DNA of 64,000 nucleotides from NCBI GenBank assembly GCA_023415825.1, contig JAEZJF010000013.1:1-64000 (forward strand). The letters run 5' to 3'. Below, one piece after another: positions 41,505-50,990 of this stretch. The first letter of the stretch is position 1. Each line of letters starts with the position of its first letter. A program made the translations under genes and the position numbers. The DNA is from Bacillota bacterium. Lineage in GTDB: Bacteria > Bacillota > Clostridia > DSM-8532. The notes under the pieces are model-generated. The model was not told where the DNA came from. It did no database searches and saw nothing but the letters and a program-made list of their open reading frames with translations.

Positions 41505-43001
41505 ATGAGTGATGAAATTATTCTGGATGTACGCAATATTACCAAGGTATACCCTGGCGTGACAGCCCTGGATGACGTGTCCCTGCAGATCAAAAAAGGT
41601 GAAATACATGCCCTGGTAGGAGAAAACGGAGCAGGAAAATCAACGCTGATTAAGATACTATCCGGTGTAACCAAGGCGACCAGAGGGAGCTTTTTCGTCC
41701 ATGGGAAAACGGCAAATTTCTCAAGCCCCATGGAGGCCAGGGACAATGGGATAAGTGTTGTCCATCAGGAGCTTAAGCTTGTGGATGCTTTGACCGTTGC
41801 CGAAAATATCTTTTTAGGCCGCCCGAGAACAAGCGGAAGCCTGGGGTTGGTTGATAAGAAAAAGCAGAACAGGGAAGCCAGGCAGCTATTAGACAGCTTG
41901 AATTGTAGCTTAAGCGAAACTGCCTATGTAAGGCGGCTGAGTGTTGCACAAAAGCAATTGGTTGAGATAGCAAAGGCCCTTTCACTGGATGCAGAAATAA
42001 TTATCATGGATGAGCCCTCGGCCACTTTGACCGACAACGAGCTTGAAATGTTGTTCCAAACCCTTGAAATGTTGCGGACGAGAGGTGTAACCATCATTTA
42101 TATCTCTCACAGGCTGGAGGAGATTTTCCGTTTGGCAGACCGCTTCTCAGTGCTCCGTGACGGTAAAAGAATAGATACGCTGTATGTAAAGGATGTAGAC
42201 CGGAAAAAGCTAATTGAGCTGATGGTAGGAAGATCCGTCGAAAATGAGTACCCCAAGAAAAAGGTTCCCATTGGGGATGCGCTTTTAGAGGTGGAAGGGC
42301 TTACCCGGAGAGGTGCTTTTGAGAACATCAGCTTTAAGCTTCATAGAGGAGAAATTCTCGGTATAGCCGGACTTGTAGGGGCCGGTCGTACAGAGCTTGT
42401 TCGTGCCATCTTTGGAGCCGACAAAAAAACCTCCGGCTCGATAAAGGTCAATTGTGAAAAAGTCTGCATTAATAATACCTGCCAGGCGATCTTACGCCGC
42501 ATGGGGCTGGTCCCTGAGGAACGCAAGACCCAGGGGGTCGTGCTGGGTATGTCCATCAAGGAAAATATCAGCATGGCGGGAATGAATAATGTTTTAAAGA
42601 GAGGCTTAATCAGTAAAAAGAAAGAGGCCTCCCTTGCCAGAACGTATATTGAAAAGCTAAAAATCGCCACACCGGACGAAAAGAGGACAGTTAAAAATCT
42701 CTCAGGAGGTAACCAGCAAAAGGTGGTTCTGGCCAAGTGGATGGCTGTTGATTCGGATATCCTCCTTTTTGATGAACCTACCCGCGGTATTGATGTTGGT
42801 GCCAAGGCCGAGATCTATACATTATTGTCCGATATTGTCAGCAGCGGAAAGGGAATCATTATGGTATCCTCTGAGCTGCCTGAGCTTATCGGCATGTGCG
42901 ACAGAATCCTGGTTATGCATGAAGGCAAAATGACCGGGGAGGTATCAGCCCAGGAAGCAAGTCAGGAAATCATTATGGAATATGCCACTCAGGGTAACTG
43001 A
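41505..43001 (+). CDS. Sugar ABC transporter ATP-binding protein (RbsA type)
   Basis: A 498-residue ATPase with two ABC domains. The first has Walker A GENGAGKST, a signature reduced to LSVAQKQLVEIAKAL, and Walker B IIIMDEPSATL. The second has a degenerate Walker A (AGLVGAGRTE) and a good signature LSGGNQQKVVLAKWM with FDEPTRGIDVG. This asymmetry is normal for RbsA/MglA. It powers the importer formed with the permease at 40510 and the lipoprotein at 37596. The ATG at 41505 follows GAGAGGTG. The response regulator gene starts 2 bases after its stop. Confidence 0.93.
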   Translation: MSDEIILDVRNITKVYPGVTALDDVSLQIKKGEIHALVGENGAGKSTLIKILSGVTKATRGSFFVHGKTANFSSPMEARDNGISVVHQELKLVDALTVAENIFLGRPRTSGSLGLVDKKKQNREARQLLDSLNCSLSETAYVRRLSVAQKQLVEIAKALSLDAEIIIMDEPSATLTDNELEMLFQTLEMLRTRGVTIIYISHRLEEIFRLADRFSVLRDGKRIDTLYVKDVDRKKLIELMVGRSVENEYPKKKVPIGDALLEVEGLTRRGAFENISFKLHRGEILGIAGLVGAGRTELVRAIFGADKKTSGSIKVNCEKVCINNTCQAILRRMGLVPEERKTQGVVLGMSIKENISMAGMNNVLKRGLISKKKEASLARTYIEKLKIATPDEKRTVKNLSGGNQQKVVLAKWMAVDSDILLFDEPTRGIDVGAKAEIYTLLSDIVSSGKGIIMVSSELPELIGMCDRILVMHEGKMTGEVSAQEASQEIIMEYATQGN

Positions 43002-43003
43002 AT

Positions 43004-44593
43004 ATGTATGGGATATTGATTGTAGATGATGAAAAGATTATACGCGAGGGAATAGGTGAGTCCTTTGAAAAAACGGGTCTCTACCGGGTTTCATATGCAG
43101 AAAACGGCCTTGATGCCCTGAAGCTATGCGAAGGCATTGACTTTGACGCCATGCTCATTGATGTGGTAATGCCTGGAATGAATGGGCTTGAGCTGCTTAA
43201 AAGGCTGGCAGAGAACGATAATGATGCTGTGAAGATCATATTGAGTGCCCATGACGATTTTGAATTCGCTCGTGAGGCCATGGCCAACAATGCCATGGAT
43301 TATCTTCTCAAACCGTTTTATCCCCAAGATGTGGAACAACTGATCATCAATCTCAACACTGCTTTGGAAAAGAGGAGGGAGAGGCAGGAGGAATACCGGC
43401 GGCTTATCAAGACAGTAGAAGAAAGTAAGGATATCATCCGGAAACGCTTTTTTGAAAACCTGCTGAATGGTTGGCTGGACGAGGGTGACTTCCAAAGATG
43501 GAAGGAGCTTTTAGGGGATGATTTCCCGAATCGTCGCTATTGTGTCATGTTTTTGAAAATACTGCTTGGGCATTCAAGTCGAAACATGAATCCAAATGAA
43601 TATCAGGCGTGGATGATAACGGCATCCAACGTGGTTGAGCGTATTATTGCCGGGTATCCGGAATGCGTGTTTTTTAAAGGAGATTCGGGGACATTTGTTT
43701 TCCTGTTCGGCGTTGAAACTGAGGAAAGCTTTGAAGCGCTGGTGGAGAAGCTGTTTGCTGAAATCAGAAGCAGTCTGGCAGACTCAAATGTAACCATTTG
43801 CGGCGGTATGGGCGGATTGGTGGATGACATTGCTCAGGTTAAGTTCTCCTATCGGGAAGCTCATACGGCTCTAAAATATAATGTTTCATTCAATCACCAG
43901 AGTGTCCTGAATATTGCCGACATACAGCCTACCGGGGTGAAGTTCCGTCACCTTTTGGATGTAGAGGCGTTCATTTCGGATCTTAAGCTCGGAAACAAAG
44001 AAGCGGTGAAGGTCTACTTTGATGAAATTGTTGAAATGCTGCAGCATGGAGATAAGGACTTGTCTTTTATGGAGCTTGCCTTGATCAAAATCCTGGTCAC
44101 AGCGAAAATGGTGCTTTCGGAAGTGGATCCAGATGGCTACAAGCATATCAACAAACAATATTATGATGTGGTTTTCGAGCTTCGCAATATGTTGTCCTTT
44201 GAAGAAAAGGTGACGAAAGTGATGGATGTGGTCACACATATTGCGGATATGATCGAAAGCAAGCGGGATGATCATAACAGCAAGCTGGTTGAAAGAGTAA
44301 AAAAGTATATTATGGCACGGTACAATGAAGATATTCAGCTCAACAGCATTGCCGAATCGGTCTGCTTGAGCAAGAACTATGTAAGCCAGCTATTTAAGCA
44401 AAAAATGAGTATGAGCATTATTGAATATATTCATAGAATTCGCATTACGAAGGCCAAGGAGCTTATGGAGACAACGGACCTTAAAATATACGAGATTTCT
44501 GATGCAATAGGCTACTCCGACCAACATTATTTCAGCTCGGTATTTAAGCGTTTTACAGGCCTTTCGCCGTCGGAGTACAAGGAGCTATATTAA
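43004..44593 (+). CDS. YesN-type response regulator with AraC DNA-binding domain
   Basis: A 529-residue regulator. The receiver domain is at residues 1-120 (LIVDDEKIIREG, phospho-acceptor Asp in MLIDVVMPGMNG, Lys in YLLKPFYPQ). A long middle region with a GGDEF-like-fold dimerisation segment runs to about 420. The C-terminal AraC HTH pair includes NSIAESVCLSKNYVSQLFKQ and DAIGYSDQHYFSSVFKRFTG. It pairs with the kinase at 38680 and probably activates the ABC operon. A terminator at 44599-44645 follows. Confidence 0.92.
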   Translation: MYGILIVDDEKIIREGIGESFEKTGLYRVSYAENGLDALKLCEGIDFDAMLIDVVMPGMNGLELLKRLAENDNDAVKIILSAHDDFEFAREAMANNAMDYLLKPFYPQDVEQLIINLNTALEKRRERQEEYRRLIKTVEESKDIIRKRFFENLLNGWLDEGDFQRWKELLGDDFPNRRYCVMFLKILLGHSSRNMNPNEYQAWMITASNVVERIIAGYPECVFFKGDSGTFVFLFGVETEESFEALVEKLFAEIRSSLADSNVTICGGMGGLVDDIAQVKFSYREAHTALKYNVSFNHQSVLNIADIQPTGVKFRHLLDVEAFISDLKLGNKEAVKVYFDEIVEMLQHGDKDLSFMELALIKILVTAKMVLSEVDPDGYKHINKQYYDVVFELRNMLSFEEKVTKVMDVVTHIADMIESKRDDHNSKLVERVKKYIMARYNEDIQLNSIAESVCLSKNYVSQLFKQKMSMSIIEYIHRIRITKAKELMETTDLKIYEISDAIGYSDQHYFSSVFKRFTGLSPSEYKELY

Positions 44594-44598
44594 TGTTA

Positions 44599-44645
44599 AA
44601 AAGGGGGTTAGTTCAAAATGATTTTTCTTTTTGAACTACCCCTTT
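44599..44645. terminator. Bidirectional intrinsic terminator
   Basis: AAAGGGG-GTTAGTTCAAAA pairs with TTTTTGAAC-TACCCCTTT around a T-rich loop, between the YesN-type gene and a small convergent gene. Confidence 0.85.
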
Positions 44646-44649
44646 GTGT

Positions 44650-44907
44650 CTATTTCAAAGCATACCGATCGCTAAATGCTTTTTTCTCTATAACACCTGC
44701 TAATCCCTCTGTACTCTTTATTGAATAACGTTCTCCTTTTGAAAAAAAACCAGATATATCTTCAAGTTCAAAATTCTCTCCGAAAATTTTGCTCGTTCTC
44801 AATTTTCCAGTAAAGGTTTCTGTTAGTTCGCCCAAATCTTCATCAAAGAAGCCATCCTCGCGATAAAGATGTACTTTCGCTCCGATAGTTTTGAAATAAA
44901 ATTCCAT
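44650..44907 (-). CDS. Small hypothetical protein
   Basis: An 85-residue acidic soluble protein with no motif that I recognise. It starts MEFYFKTIGAKVHLYREDG and ends with a basic patch. The choice of ATG at 44907 is uncertain; an ATG at 44919 (adding MGVI) is equally possible, and both have only a GGGATGGG-type weak site. It is isolated between a terminator and a long gene-free region, so context gives no clue. It may be a lineage-specific protein or a spurious reading frame. Confidence 0.45.
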   Translation of the reverse strand: MEFYFKTIGAKVHLYREDGFFDEDLGELTETFTGKLRTSKIFGENFELEDISGFFSKGERYSIKSTEGLAGVIEKKAFSDRYALK

Positions 44908-44964
44908 AATAACACCCATCCCAAACAAAAAGTTTTTAAAATTACGGTTTATATAATTATACAT

Positions 44965-45368
44965 AATTAAGTTGTTCTATTAAATAATTATATCTTTAAT
45001 TTTTATTATTTCGCCATAGTTAAAGAAAAGCTAATCGCTTTTAATAGCACGGGGTATAGAAAAACCTAACGCTGAGAGCAGTAGCGTTCGGCTTCCTTCA
45101 TATTTAGGGTTTATTGATAACCCGCCAAAATAAATGCTATTGTAATAGTAGACCGACTATCAATTATTGAGAATACCCGGAAGTTCGAATAAATGATACG
45201 AACTTCCGGGTATTTTAATTGGCAACAGGACGGTTATGCAGATTTTCTTATTAACCCCAAAGACACATTATTCTCTGGCTCACACTTGTAATGTTGTTTG
45301 TTGTCGGTATAAAATACTTTCAGTTTGTTGGTGACATTGTAGTGATAAAAGGCAGAGGATGTTAATGT
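44965..45368. other. Gene-free region with a terminator and the promoter of the next operon
   Basis: The first half is AT-rich, with small hairpins AACGCT/AGCGTT near 45069-45087 and GGGTT/AACCC near 45107-45123. A strong hairpin lies at 45172-45214. A likely promoter of the two-component system (TTGTAA at 45286, TATAAA at 45308, spacer 16) ends the region. I see no gene in it. Confidence 0.5.
45172..45214. terminator. Strong hairpin, terminator-like
   Basis: Perfect 16-bp stem AATACCCGGAAGTTCG with its complement, 11-base loop, followed by TTTTAATT. No gene ends nearby on the plus strand, so it may be left from a lost gene or act as a boundary before the two-component operon. Confidence 0.7.
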
Positions 45369-46067
45369 ATGAGCTCTTATACGATTCTTTTAGTGGAAGA
45401 TGATTTTATCTTGCGAGAAACGCTGGAATCCGCGCTGATTGGAAATGGATATCATGTTTTGACAGCCGAAGGAATGACGGAATCGCTTGCGCTTGCAAAG
45501 GAAGCTCCCACCCTTGCACTGGTTGATCTGAATCTCCCGGATGGTAATGGCTTCACACTTTGCCAGAGCATCAAACAGAGATATGGTATTCCTGTCATTT
45601 TTTTGACTGTGCGGGATGACGAACAGGATATAGTAAGAGGGCTTGACCTGGGCGGCGATGACTACATCACCAAGCCCTTCCGGCTACCGGTGCTTCTGTC
45701 GCGTATCCGCGCGGTATTGCGCCGAGGTGCAGTTCAGGAGCAGGGGGATATTCTCACCTGTGGAAGTATCAAGCTGAATCGCTCCCGTACGGAGGTCTAT
45801 GTGGGCAACGATCTGGTGCAATTGACCGCTGGAGAGTACCGTCTGCTCCTGACTCTGATGGAGCATAAGAACCAAACTCTAACACGTACCCGCCTTCTGG
45901 AGCGGATTTGGGACGAGGAAGGTAATTTTGTCAATGATAACACCTTGACAGTAACCATGAAGCGCTTGCGGGAAAAGGTGGAAGAAAACCCATCCACGCC
46001 GAGGATGATTCAAACTGTGCGGGGAATCGGCTATAAGCTGGCGGAGGTAGAGTATGACGAAGCGTGA
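45369..46067 (+). CDS. OmpR-family response regulator
   Basis: A 232-residue regulator. Receiver: LLVEDDFILRET, phospho-acceptor Asp in ALVDLNLPDGNG, Lys in YITKPFRLP. The winged-helix domain has LTAGEYRLLLTLMEHKNQ and the wing TVRGIGYKL. It overlaps the kinase gene by 14 bases and lies upstream of an ABC transporter of the kind these regulators control in Bacillota, where they answer to cell-wall-active peptides. Its likely target is the tandem TGTCA site at 47241-47256. Confidence 0.92.
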   Translation: MSSYTILLVEDDFILRETLESALIGNGYHVLTAEGMTESLALAKEAPTLALVDLNLPDGNGFTLCQSIKQRYGIPVIFLTVRDDEQDIVRGLDLGGDDYITKPFRLPVLLSRIRAVLRRGAVQEQGDILTCGSIKLNRSRTEVYVGNDLVQLTAGEYRLLLTLMEHKNQTLTRTRLLERIWDEEGNFVNDNTLTVTMKRLREKVEENPSTPRMIQTVRGIGYKLAEVEYDEA

Positions 46068-47235
46068 TTATATCGTGTCTGTGGCAGTGGCAGTGATTGT
46101 ACTTGGCATACTTTCCCTGTGGCATATTACTTCCATACAACAAGCCGAAGCGATATTCCTTGACCGAACAGCCGCCATTCTCGCGCTGGCACCGGAGCAG
46201 GAGAAGACCATCCTTGCCGCTATGAAAGAGCCGGATAGTACCCTAGTGCAAAGAGGCTACGCCTTGCTTTCGAAGTACGGCTATACACAGGGAAACAGCA
46301 TCCTTTTACGCGGACAGGATTATGTCGGAGGCATTTTGCTTGCGGGCATACTTGCTGTTTGTATCGGGCTTATCGTGCTATTCTTGCGCCATCGTGAAAT
46401 GCAGCGGCAAGGGCAGCGAGTGTCCTCTCTGACTGAGTATCTTGTACTGGTGAATGCGGGAGAGTACCGCCTGCGCCCTGAAGTGAGGGAGGATATGCTA
46501 TCCCCCTTGGAGGACGAGTTATATAAAACTATTGTACTGCTCCGGGAAGGGCGGGAGCAGGCAGCGGCGGCGCGGCAGTCTCTAGCCGACAACCTCGCCG
46601 ACATCACCCATCAGCTTAAAACGCCTCTCAGCTCCATTACCCTGCTTGCTGATATGCTTGTCTCCCGCACAAAGGGAGAAGCCTCCTCGCAGGCGGCAAA
46701 GATTTGCGCACAAGCCGAAAAGATGAGCGGGCTTGTGTCAGCATTGCTGGCCCTCTCTCGTATGGATGCAGGTACGCTGGTCATGGAGCAAAAGCAGGTG
46801 GATGTGGGTGAGCTATGCCAGTGCGCTGCCGATGCTGTCTTGTCTCTGTTTTCTGATACTCACACTACTCTGCATCTTCCAGAAACAAACGCAGCCTATA
46901 TCGGCGATATGGAGTGGAGCATCCAGGCGGTGGCAAACATTTTGAAAAACTGCTACGAGCATACGCCATCAGGCGGTGAAATCGTTGTTACAACGGAGGA
47001 AAATCCCCTATATACATCTATCTGCATCGAGGATAGTGGCACCGGAATCCCGCCCGAGGATTTGCCCCGCCTGTTTGAGCGCTTTTACCGCGGCGGGCAT
47101 ACAAAAAAAGACAGTGTCGGAATTGGACTTGCCTTGTCGAAGGCTTTAGTAGAAGCGCAAAACGGAACCTTGACCGCTGAAAATCGTCCCGAGGGTGGGA
47201 CGCGCTTCGTGATGAAATTTTATCACTTCAGGTAA
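46054..47235 (+). CDS. Sensor histidine kinase, partner of the OmpR-type regulator
   Basis: A 393-residue kinase with two membrane segments (about 6-24 and 90-110), a short outer loop of about 65 residues, and HisKA with DITHQLKTPLSSITLL, phospho-His near 186. HATPase_c shows N-box NILKNCYEHT, G1 EDSGTGIPPEDLPRLFERF and G2 VGIGLALSKALVE. The size and loop are intermediate between BceS-type kinases with tiny loops and conventional sensors. It probably detects envelope stress or peptide antibiotics together with the ABC transporter downstream. Confidence 0.9.
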   Translation: MTKRDYIVSVAVAVIVLGILSLWHITSIQQAEAIFLDRTAAILALAPEQEKTILAAMKEPDSTLVQRGYALLSKYGYTQGNSILLRGQDYVGGILLAGILAVCIGLIVLFLRHREMQRQGQRVSSLTEYLVLVNAGEYRLRPEVREDMLSPLEDELYKTIVLLREGREQAAAARQSLADNLADITHQLKTPLSSITLLADMLVSRTKGEASSQAAKICAQAEKMSGLVSALLALSRMDAGTLVMEQKQVDVGELCQCAADAVLSLFSDTHTTLHLPETNAAYIGDMEWSIQAVANILKNCYEHTPSGGEIVVTTEENPLYTSICIEDSGTGIPPEDLPRLFERFYRGGHTKKDSVGIGLALSKALVEAQNGTLTAENRPEGGTRFVMKFYHFR

Positions 47236-47240
47236 TCTGC

Positions 47241-47273
47241 TGTCACCGGATTGTCATTTTAGGGCGGTACAGT
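47241..47273 (+). promoter_or_regulatory. Candidate regulator-dependent promoter of the ABC genes
   Basis: Direct repeats TGTCA (47241-47245) and TGTCA (47252-47256), 11 bases apart, precede TACAGT (47268-47273), a -10 without a good -35. One-turn tandem half-sites over the -35 are the usual design of OmpR-type activated promoters. Confidence 0.5.
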
Positions 47274-47294
47274 GAGATGGAAGGAAGTGATGAT

Positions 47295-47993
47295 ATGGAA
47301 TTATTAAGAACAGAAAACTTATGCAAAATATACCTGGAAGGAAAAAACAAGGTTGTTGCGTTGGACGACGTAAATCTCAGTGTTCAGCGGGGCGAATTTG
47401 TTGCCATTGTGGGAACCTCCGGCTCGGGCAAATCCACCCTCATGCACTTGCTGGGCGGAGTGGACATACCCACATCAGGCAGCATATGGATAGAAGAACA
47501 AAACCTTGCCGCCATGAGGGAAAAAGAATTGGCAGTTTTCCGCAGGCGCAAGGTCGGACTGGTATACCAGTTTTACAATTTGATACCCACTCTGAATGTG
47601 CGGAAAAACATCCTGTTACCCATGTTGCTGGATGGGCGTGAGCCGGACGAGAAGGCTTTTTCAGAACTTGTGGAAACACTCGGACTTACCGACAGACTGT
47701 CGCATTTGCCAAACGAGTTATCCGGCGGCCAGCAGCAGCGAGTGGCCGTTGGACGCTCACTGATCTACCGACCGGCTATTCTGCTTGCCGATGAACCTAC
47801 CGGAAACCTTGATCGGAAAAACTCGGCGGAGATACTGGAGCTTTTGAAGCTTTCCAATCGGCAATACAAGCAGACTATTTTGCTCATTACCCATGATGAG
47901 AAAATCGCCCTGGAAGCCGACCGCATCATCCGCATTGAGGATGGAAAAATCGTCTCCGATAAGGCAAATGCCTCTGGAGGTGACGGTCAATGA
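47295..47993 (+). CDS. ABC transporter ATP-binding protein (MacB/BceA-like)
   Basis: A 232-residue ABC ATPase: Walker A GTSGSGKST, Q-loop YQFYNLIPTL, signature LSGGQQQRVAVGRSL, Walker B ILLADEPTGNLD, H-loop ITHD. The ADEPTGNLD form is typical of the LolD/MacB/BceA group that works with FtsX-type permeases. I start at the ATG at 47295, with AAGGA 9 bases upstream, rather than 6 codons earlier. Its stop overlaps the permease start (ATGA). Confidence 0.92.
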   Translation: MELLRTENLCKIYLEGKNKVVALDDVNLSVQRGEFVAIVGTSGSGKSTLMHLLGGVDIPTSGSIWIEEQNLAAMREKELAVFRRRKVGLVYQFYNLIPTLNVRKNILLPMLLDGREPDEKAFSELVETLGLTDRLSHLPNELSGGQQQRVAVGRSLIYRPAILLADEPTGNLDRKNSAEILELLKLSNRQYKQTILLITHDEKIALEADRIIRIEDGKIVSDKANASGGDGQ

Positions 47994-50641
47994 ATCTCAT
48001 CACTCAAATCACATGGGAGCATATCAAAAAGAACCGGCGCACCTCGCTTGCGGTGATGGTAGCGGTTCTGCTGTCTGCCACGCTTTTGTGTTCAATATGT
48101 ATTTTTGTATATGCCTTCTGGAGCGCATCGGCCGGGATGGCGCGCTATAACGGCGGGGACTGGCACGGTGAACTCTATGAGAGTACACCGGGCGAGAAGC
48201 TAACCTACATCGAGGGCAATCCGAAAGTTGACGCCGTGATGATAAAGGGGGCGTGGCAGGCTGTGCAGCTCCCGGAGGGTTCCGCTATGCCGTACCTGTT
48301 CCTGCGAGACACAAATGAAGCCTACTGGCAGGATATGAGTGAGCAACACACATTGCTGGAGGGAAGGCTTCCTGAAAAATCAGGGGAAATTGCTGTCTCC
48401 AAGCTCTTTTTTGACCGAAATCCAGAATACCAAATCGGCGACACTCTTATGCTGCCGACAGGACAACGTATGCTGGATGGCGAGGAACTTTCCCTCCAAT
48501 CCATCCGCATGGAGGGCGAGACCTTCAGGCAAACCGGCGAGTTAACACTTACTATCGTCGGCAAGCTCGATCTCACGACCACCACAGCTTATCCCGGCTA
48601 TTACGCCATGGGTTATCTTGAGCGCGAGGAAATTGCGCCCGACGCTATGCTCACGATATATCTGAGATTTACCAATATGCGTGAGACGTATGAAGTCCTG
48701 CCTGAAATTGCCGAGTCCATAGGCTTTCGAAAGGATGAGTTTGGGGAATATGCGCTGAGATATAACACTGTACTGCTCGGTCTTTACGGCATATCAGACG
48801 GTTCTGAAATCTTGAGCTTTCAGCGCCTTGCCATTTACCTGAGTGTTGCACTTGTTCTGCTTCTTATGGTCGCAACCTTTGCCCTCATCATCGGAAGCGT
48901 GTTTTCGCTCTCTGCAAATGCCCGAATCACTCAGCTTGGTGTACTGCGTTCCGTGGGCGCGGAGCCGGGACAAATCAAGGCGTCGATACTACTTGAGGGA
49001 CTTATTCTGTCAACTCTCCCGCTGGCGCTCGCTGTTTTGCTGGGATATGCCTTCTCAAGGACGATGGGGCGCATTTACAGCGATATTATGGCTGATATGC
49101 TCCGCTACGAACTAGACTTTCGATTTTCGCCCATAGTCGCCATCGTCGGCGTATTGATTTCGCTTGCATCAGTCCTTATAGCTGTGCGCTTTACTGCGCG
49201 CAAGATGACAAAGCTTACGCCGATAGAAGCAGTCAGGGGCATAGAGACACAGAATCCGAAAAAACGGAAAGAGAAAAAGCACCGTCTAGCGGGGCGGGTA
49301 TTCGGCTATCCCGGCATATTGGCTCTGGATAACCTTGCCGCATACAGAAAGGCTTTTCGAATGCCGGTAGCGGCGTTGTGTATCAGCTTCGTACTAGTTG
49401 GCGGCACACTGTGTTTGATTGGGATAGCGATGGAGAGCAATGAGGCTAATTATTCCGAGGATTATTACGACGCAACCACCATACTCTATCTGAGCCAAGA
49501 GCGGGACGAAGCGCTGATAGAGGAGCTACAGAGTCTTAAGGGTGTGCAGGAAAGCGTTGTGAACTCCTCCATTCGCTTCGGTATGCCGGTCACTGCCGAC
49601 ATGGAGTCGGAAGAGTTTACACAGACCGGAGGCTTCGCCTCCGTGGATACCAATCGCTACAGCGTAGTTGCCCGGGACGAGGGTTGGCGTATTCAGGGCA
49701 CTCTGGTGGGCCTTAATGATGCGGCATTCACCCGGTATTGTGAGGGGCTTGGTATTGAAGCTCAGAAATATTTGAGCAGCGAAACCCCTAAAGCTATCGT
49801 GGTCAACTCTGTTCACCTGAACCCCAATGCCCGTACTGAAGAAGAGCGACATCAGACAATCCCCTTTTTGAAGCTGAAAGTCGGAGATATCTATACCTTC
49901 AATGAGCAGGCCACGGACGACATAAAAAGCAGCCACACATTTCATACAGAAATCGGTGCGGTTACGCAGGAATATCCGGTTCTGGACATCGATTTTTCCA
50001 ATTACCAAATCCTGCTGGTGGTTCCGATGGCACAGTACGACAGCATTGTATCGGATTTTCTCCCTGAGCGCGCCAGCTTCTATCGCCGCACGGATGTGAA
50101 AATCCGTACCGATGTGGATGATCTTATTGTGGAGGCGGCACTGGAGGAGATATGTTCTTCTTATCTTGGCAGCGAGGATTATCTTGTATACAGCCGCGAA
50201 GGAGAGCTTGAAAGCCAGCGCACCGGAAACACAGGAATATTTGCTGTCGCATCTGGCGTAGCCCTGCTGTTTGCTCTCATTGGAATCACGAACGCATTTT
50301 CATCTGTGACCGGAAACCTTGCTATGCGCCGCAAGGACTTTGCGATGCTGCGCTCAGTAGGACTGGATGAAAAGGGCTTTGGGCGGGTTCTGTTTATAGA
50401 AGGACTGTTTTTCGCCATGCGTCCAATCCTGCTGGCTATTCCATGGATTGTGTGCATCTGTGCGTTGCTTGTATATATGCTGGATATGCCGCTGTCCATG
50501 CTTGGTGATGCGATACCACTAGGAGCAATCCTTGCCTACGCTTCTGTCATTCTCGCGGTGATGGGGTCGGCATACCTCTTCGGTGCCAGAAAAATCCGCA
50601 AAGGTAATATCATCGAAGCTTTGCGCAGTGGGCTTGTGTAA
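47990..50641 (+). CDS. FtsX-family ABC transporter permease
   Basis: An 883-residue permease. The first membrane segment is at 17-40, a large outer domain follows, then three segments near 285-410 (FtsX domain 1, with VLRSVGAEPGQIKASILLEG). A basic loop (KKRKEKKHRL) leads to a segment near 465, a second outer domain, and a final FtsX domain (MLRSVGLDEKGFGRVLFIEG). The motif L-R-S-V-G-x-x appears in both domains. With the ATPase it forms an exporter or sensor of the antimicrobial-peptide/lipoprotein type. It is the last gene of the operon. Outer domains larger than those of BceB argue for a MacB-like or hybrid type. Confidence 0.88.
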   Translation: MNLITQITWEHIKKNRRTSLAVMVAVLLSATLLCSICIFVYAFWSASAGMARYNGGDWHGELYESTPGEKLTYIEGNPKVDAVMIKGAWQAVQLPEGSAMPYLFLRDTNEAYWQDMSEQHTLLEGRLPEKSGEIAVSKLFFDRNPEYQIGDTLMLPTGQRMLDGEELSLQSIRMEGETFRQTGELTLTIVGKLDLTTTTAYPGYYAMGYLEREEIAPDAMLTIYLRFTNMRETYEVLPEIAESIGFRKDEFGEYALRYNTVLLGLYGISDGSEILSFQRLAIYLSVALVLLLMVATFALIIGSVFSLSANARITQLGVLRSVGAEPGQIKASILLEGLILSTLPLALAVLLGYAFSRTMGRIYSDIMADMLRYELDFRFSPIVAIVGVLISLASVLIAVRFTARKMTKLTPIEAVRGIETQNPKKRKEKKHRLAGRVFGYPGILALDNLAAYRKAFRMPVAALCISFVLVGGTLCLIGIAMESNEANYSEDYYDATTILYLSQERDEALIEELQSLKGVQESVVNSSIRFGMPVTADMESEEFTQTGGFASVDTNRYSVVARDEGWRIQGTLVGLNDAAFTRYCEGLGIEAQKYLSSETPKAIVVNSVHLNPNARTEEERHQTIPFLKLKVGDIYTFNEQATDDIKSSHTFHTEIGAVTQEYPVLDIDFSNYQILLVVPMAQYDSIVSDFLPERASFYRRTDVKIRTDVDDLIVEAALEEICSSYLGSEDYLVYSREGELESQRTGNTGIFAVASGVALLFALIGITNAFSSVTGNLAMRRKDFAMLRSVGLDEKGFGRVLFIEGLFFAMRPILLAIPWIVCICALLVYMLDMPLSMLGDAIPLGAILAYASVILAVMGSAYLFGARKIRKGNIIEALRSGLV

Positions 50642-50682
50642 ATAGATGCCGCTCTCTTGCACTGATATCAATAATCTACAAA

Positions 50683-50727
50683 AAAGCAAAATAGGGTGCT
50701 TCATTTTACTGAAACACCCTATTTTAC
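50683..50727 (-). terminator. Terminator of the tRNA gene
   Basis: AAAATAGGGTG pairs with CACCCTATTTT, followed on the minus strand by TTTTGCTTTTTT. It sits immediately downstream of the leftward tRNA gene and also ends the rightward ABC operon. Confidence 0.85.
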
Positions 50728-50729
50728 GA

Positions 50730-50806
50730 TGGTACGCCCGACACGAATTGAACGTGCGACACCAAGTTTAGGAAACTTGTGCTCTATCCGACTGAGCTAC
50801 GGGCGC
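50730..50806 (-). tRNA. tRNA-Arg, anticodon CCT
   Basis: A 77-base tRNA on the minus strand with encoded CCA. The acceptor GCGCCCG pairs with CGGGCGT (one G-T), D arm GCTC/GAGC, anticodon stem CAAGT/ACTTG around TTCCTAA (anticodon CCT), T arm GCACG/CGTGT with loop TTCAATT. It reads AGG codons. Integrative elements often use such genes, but no phage or integrase gene is next to it. Confidence 0.95.
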
Positions 50807-50990
50807 ATAAATGCACGATTTATTATACGACAGGGCCCTTTGGCTGTCAAGGTTCAAGTATTAGGATGTTTGTGGTGCCAAAGAGCACAGTCCATTTTTA
50901 ACTGCTTGTTTTATAACTCACGCCATTGTATAATTCGTAGTAAACAGAGAAATAGAATGCGATTGTTTATCTGCTTGCAGGGGATTTTCT

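Noticed and set aside
45172..45214. Strong hairpin as part of a CRISPR or repeat array
   Set aside because: Only a single copy is present with no regular spacing; no CRISPR-like array was seen anywhere in the window.
50730..50806. tRNA-Arg as the attachment site of an integrated element
   Set aside because: No integrase gene and no repeat of the tRNA 3' end was noticed in the window.
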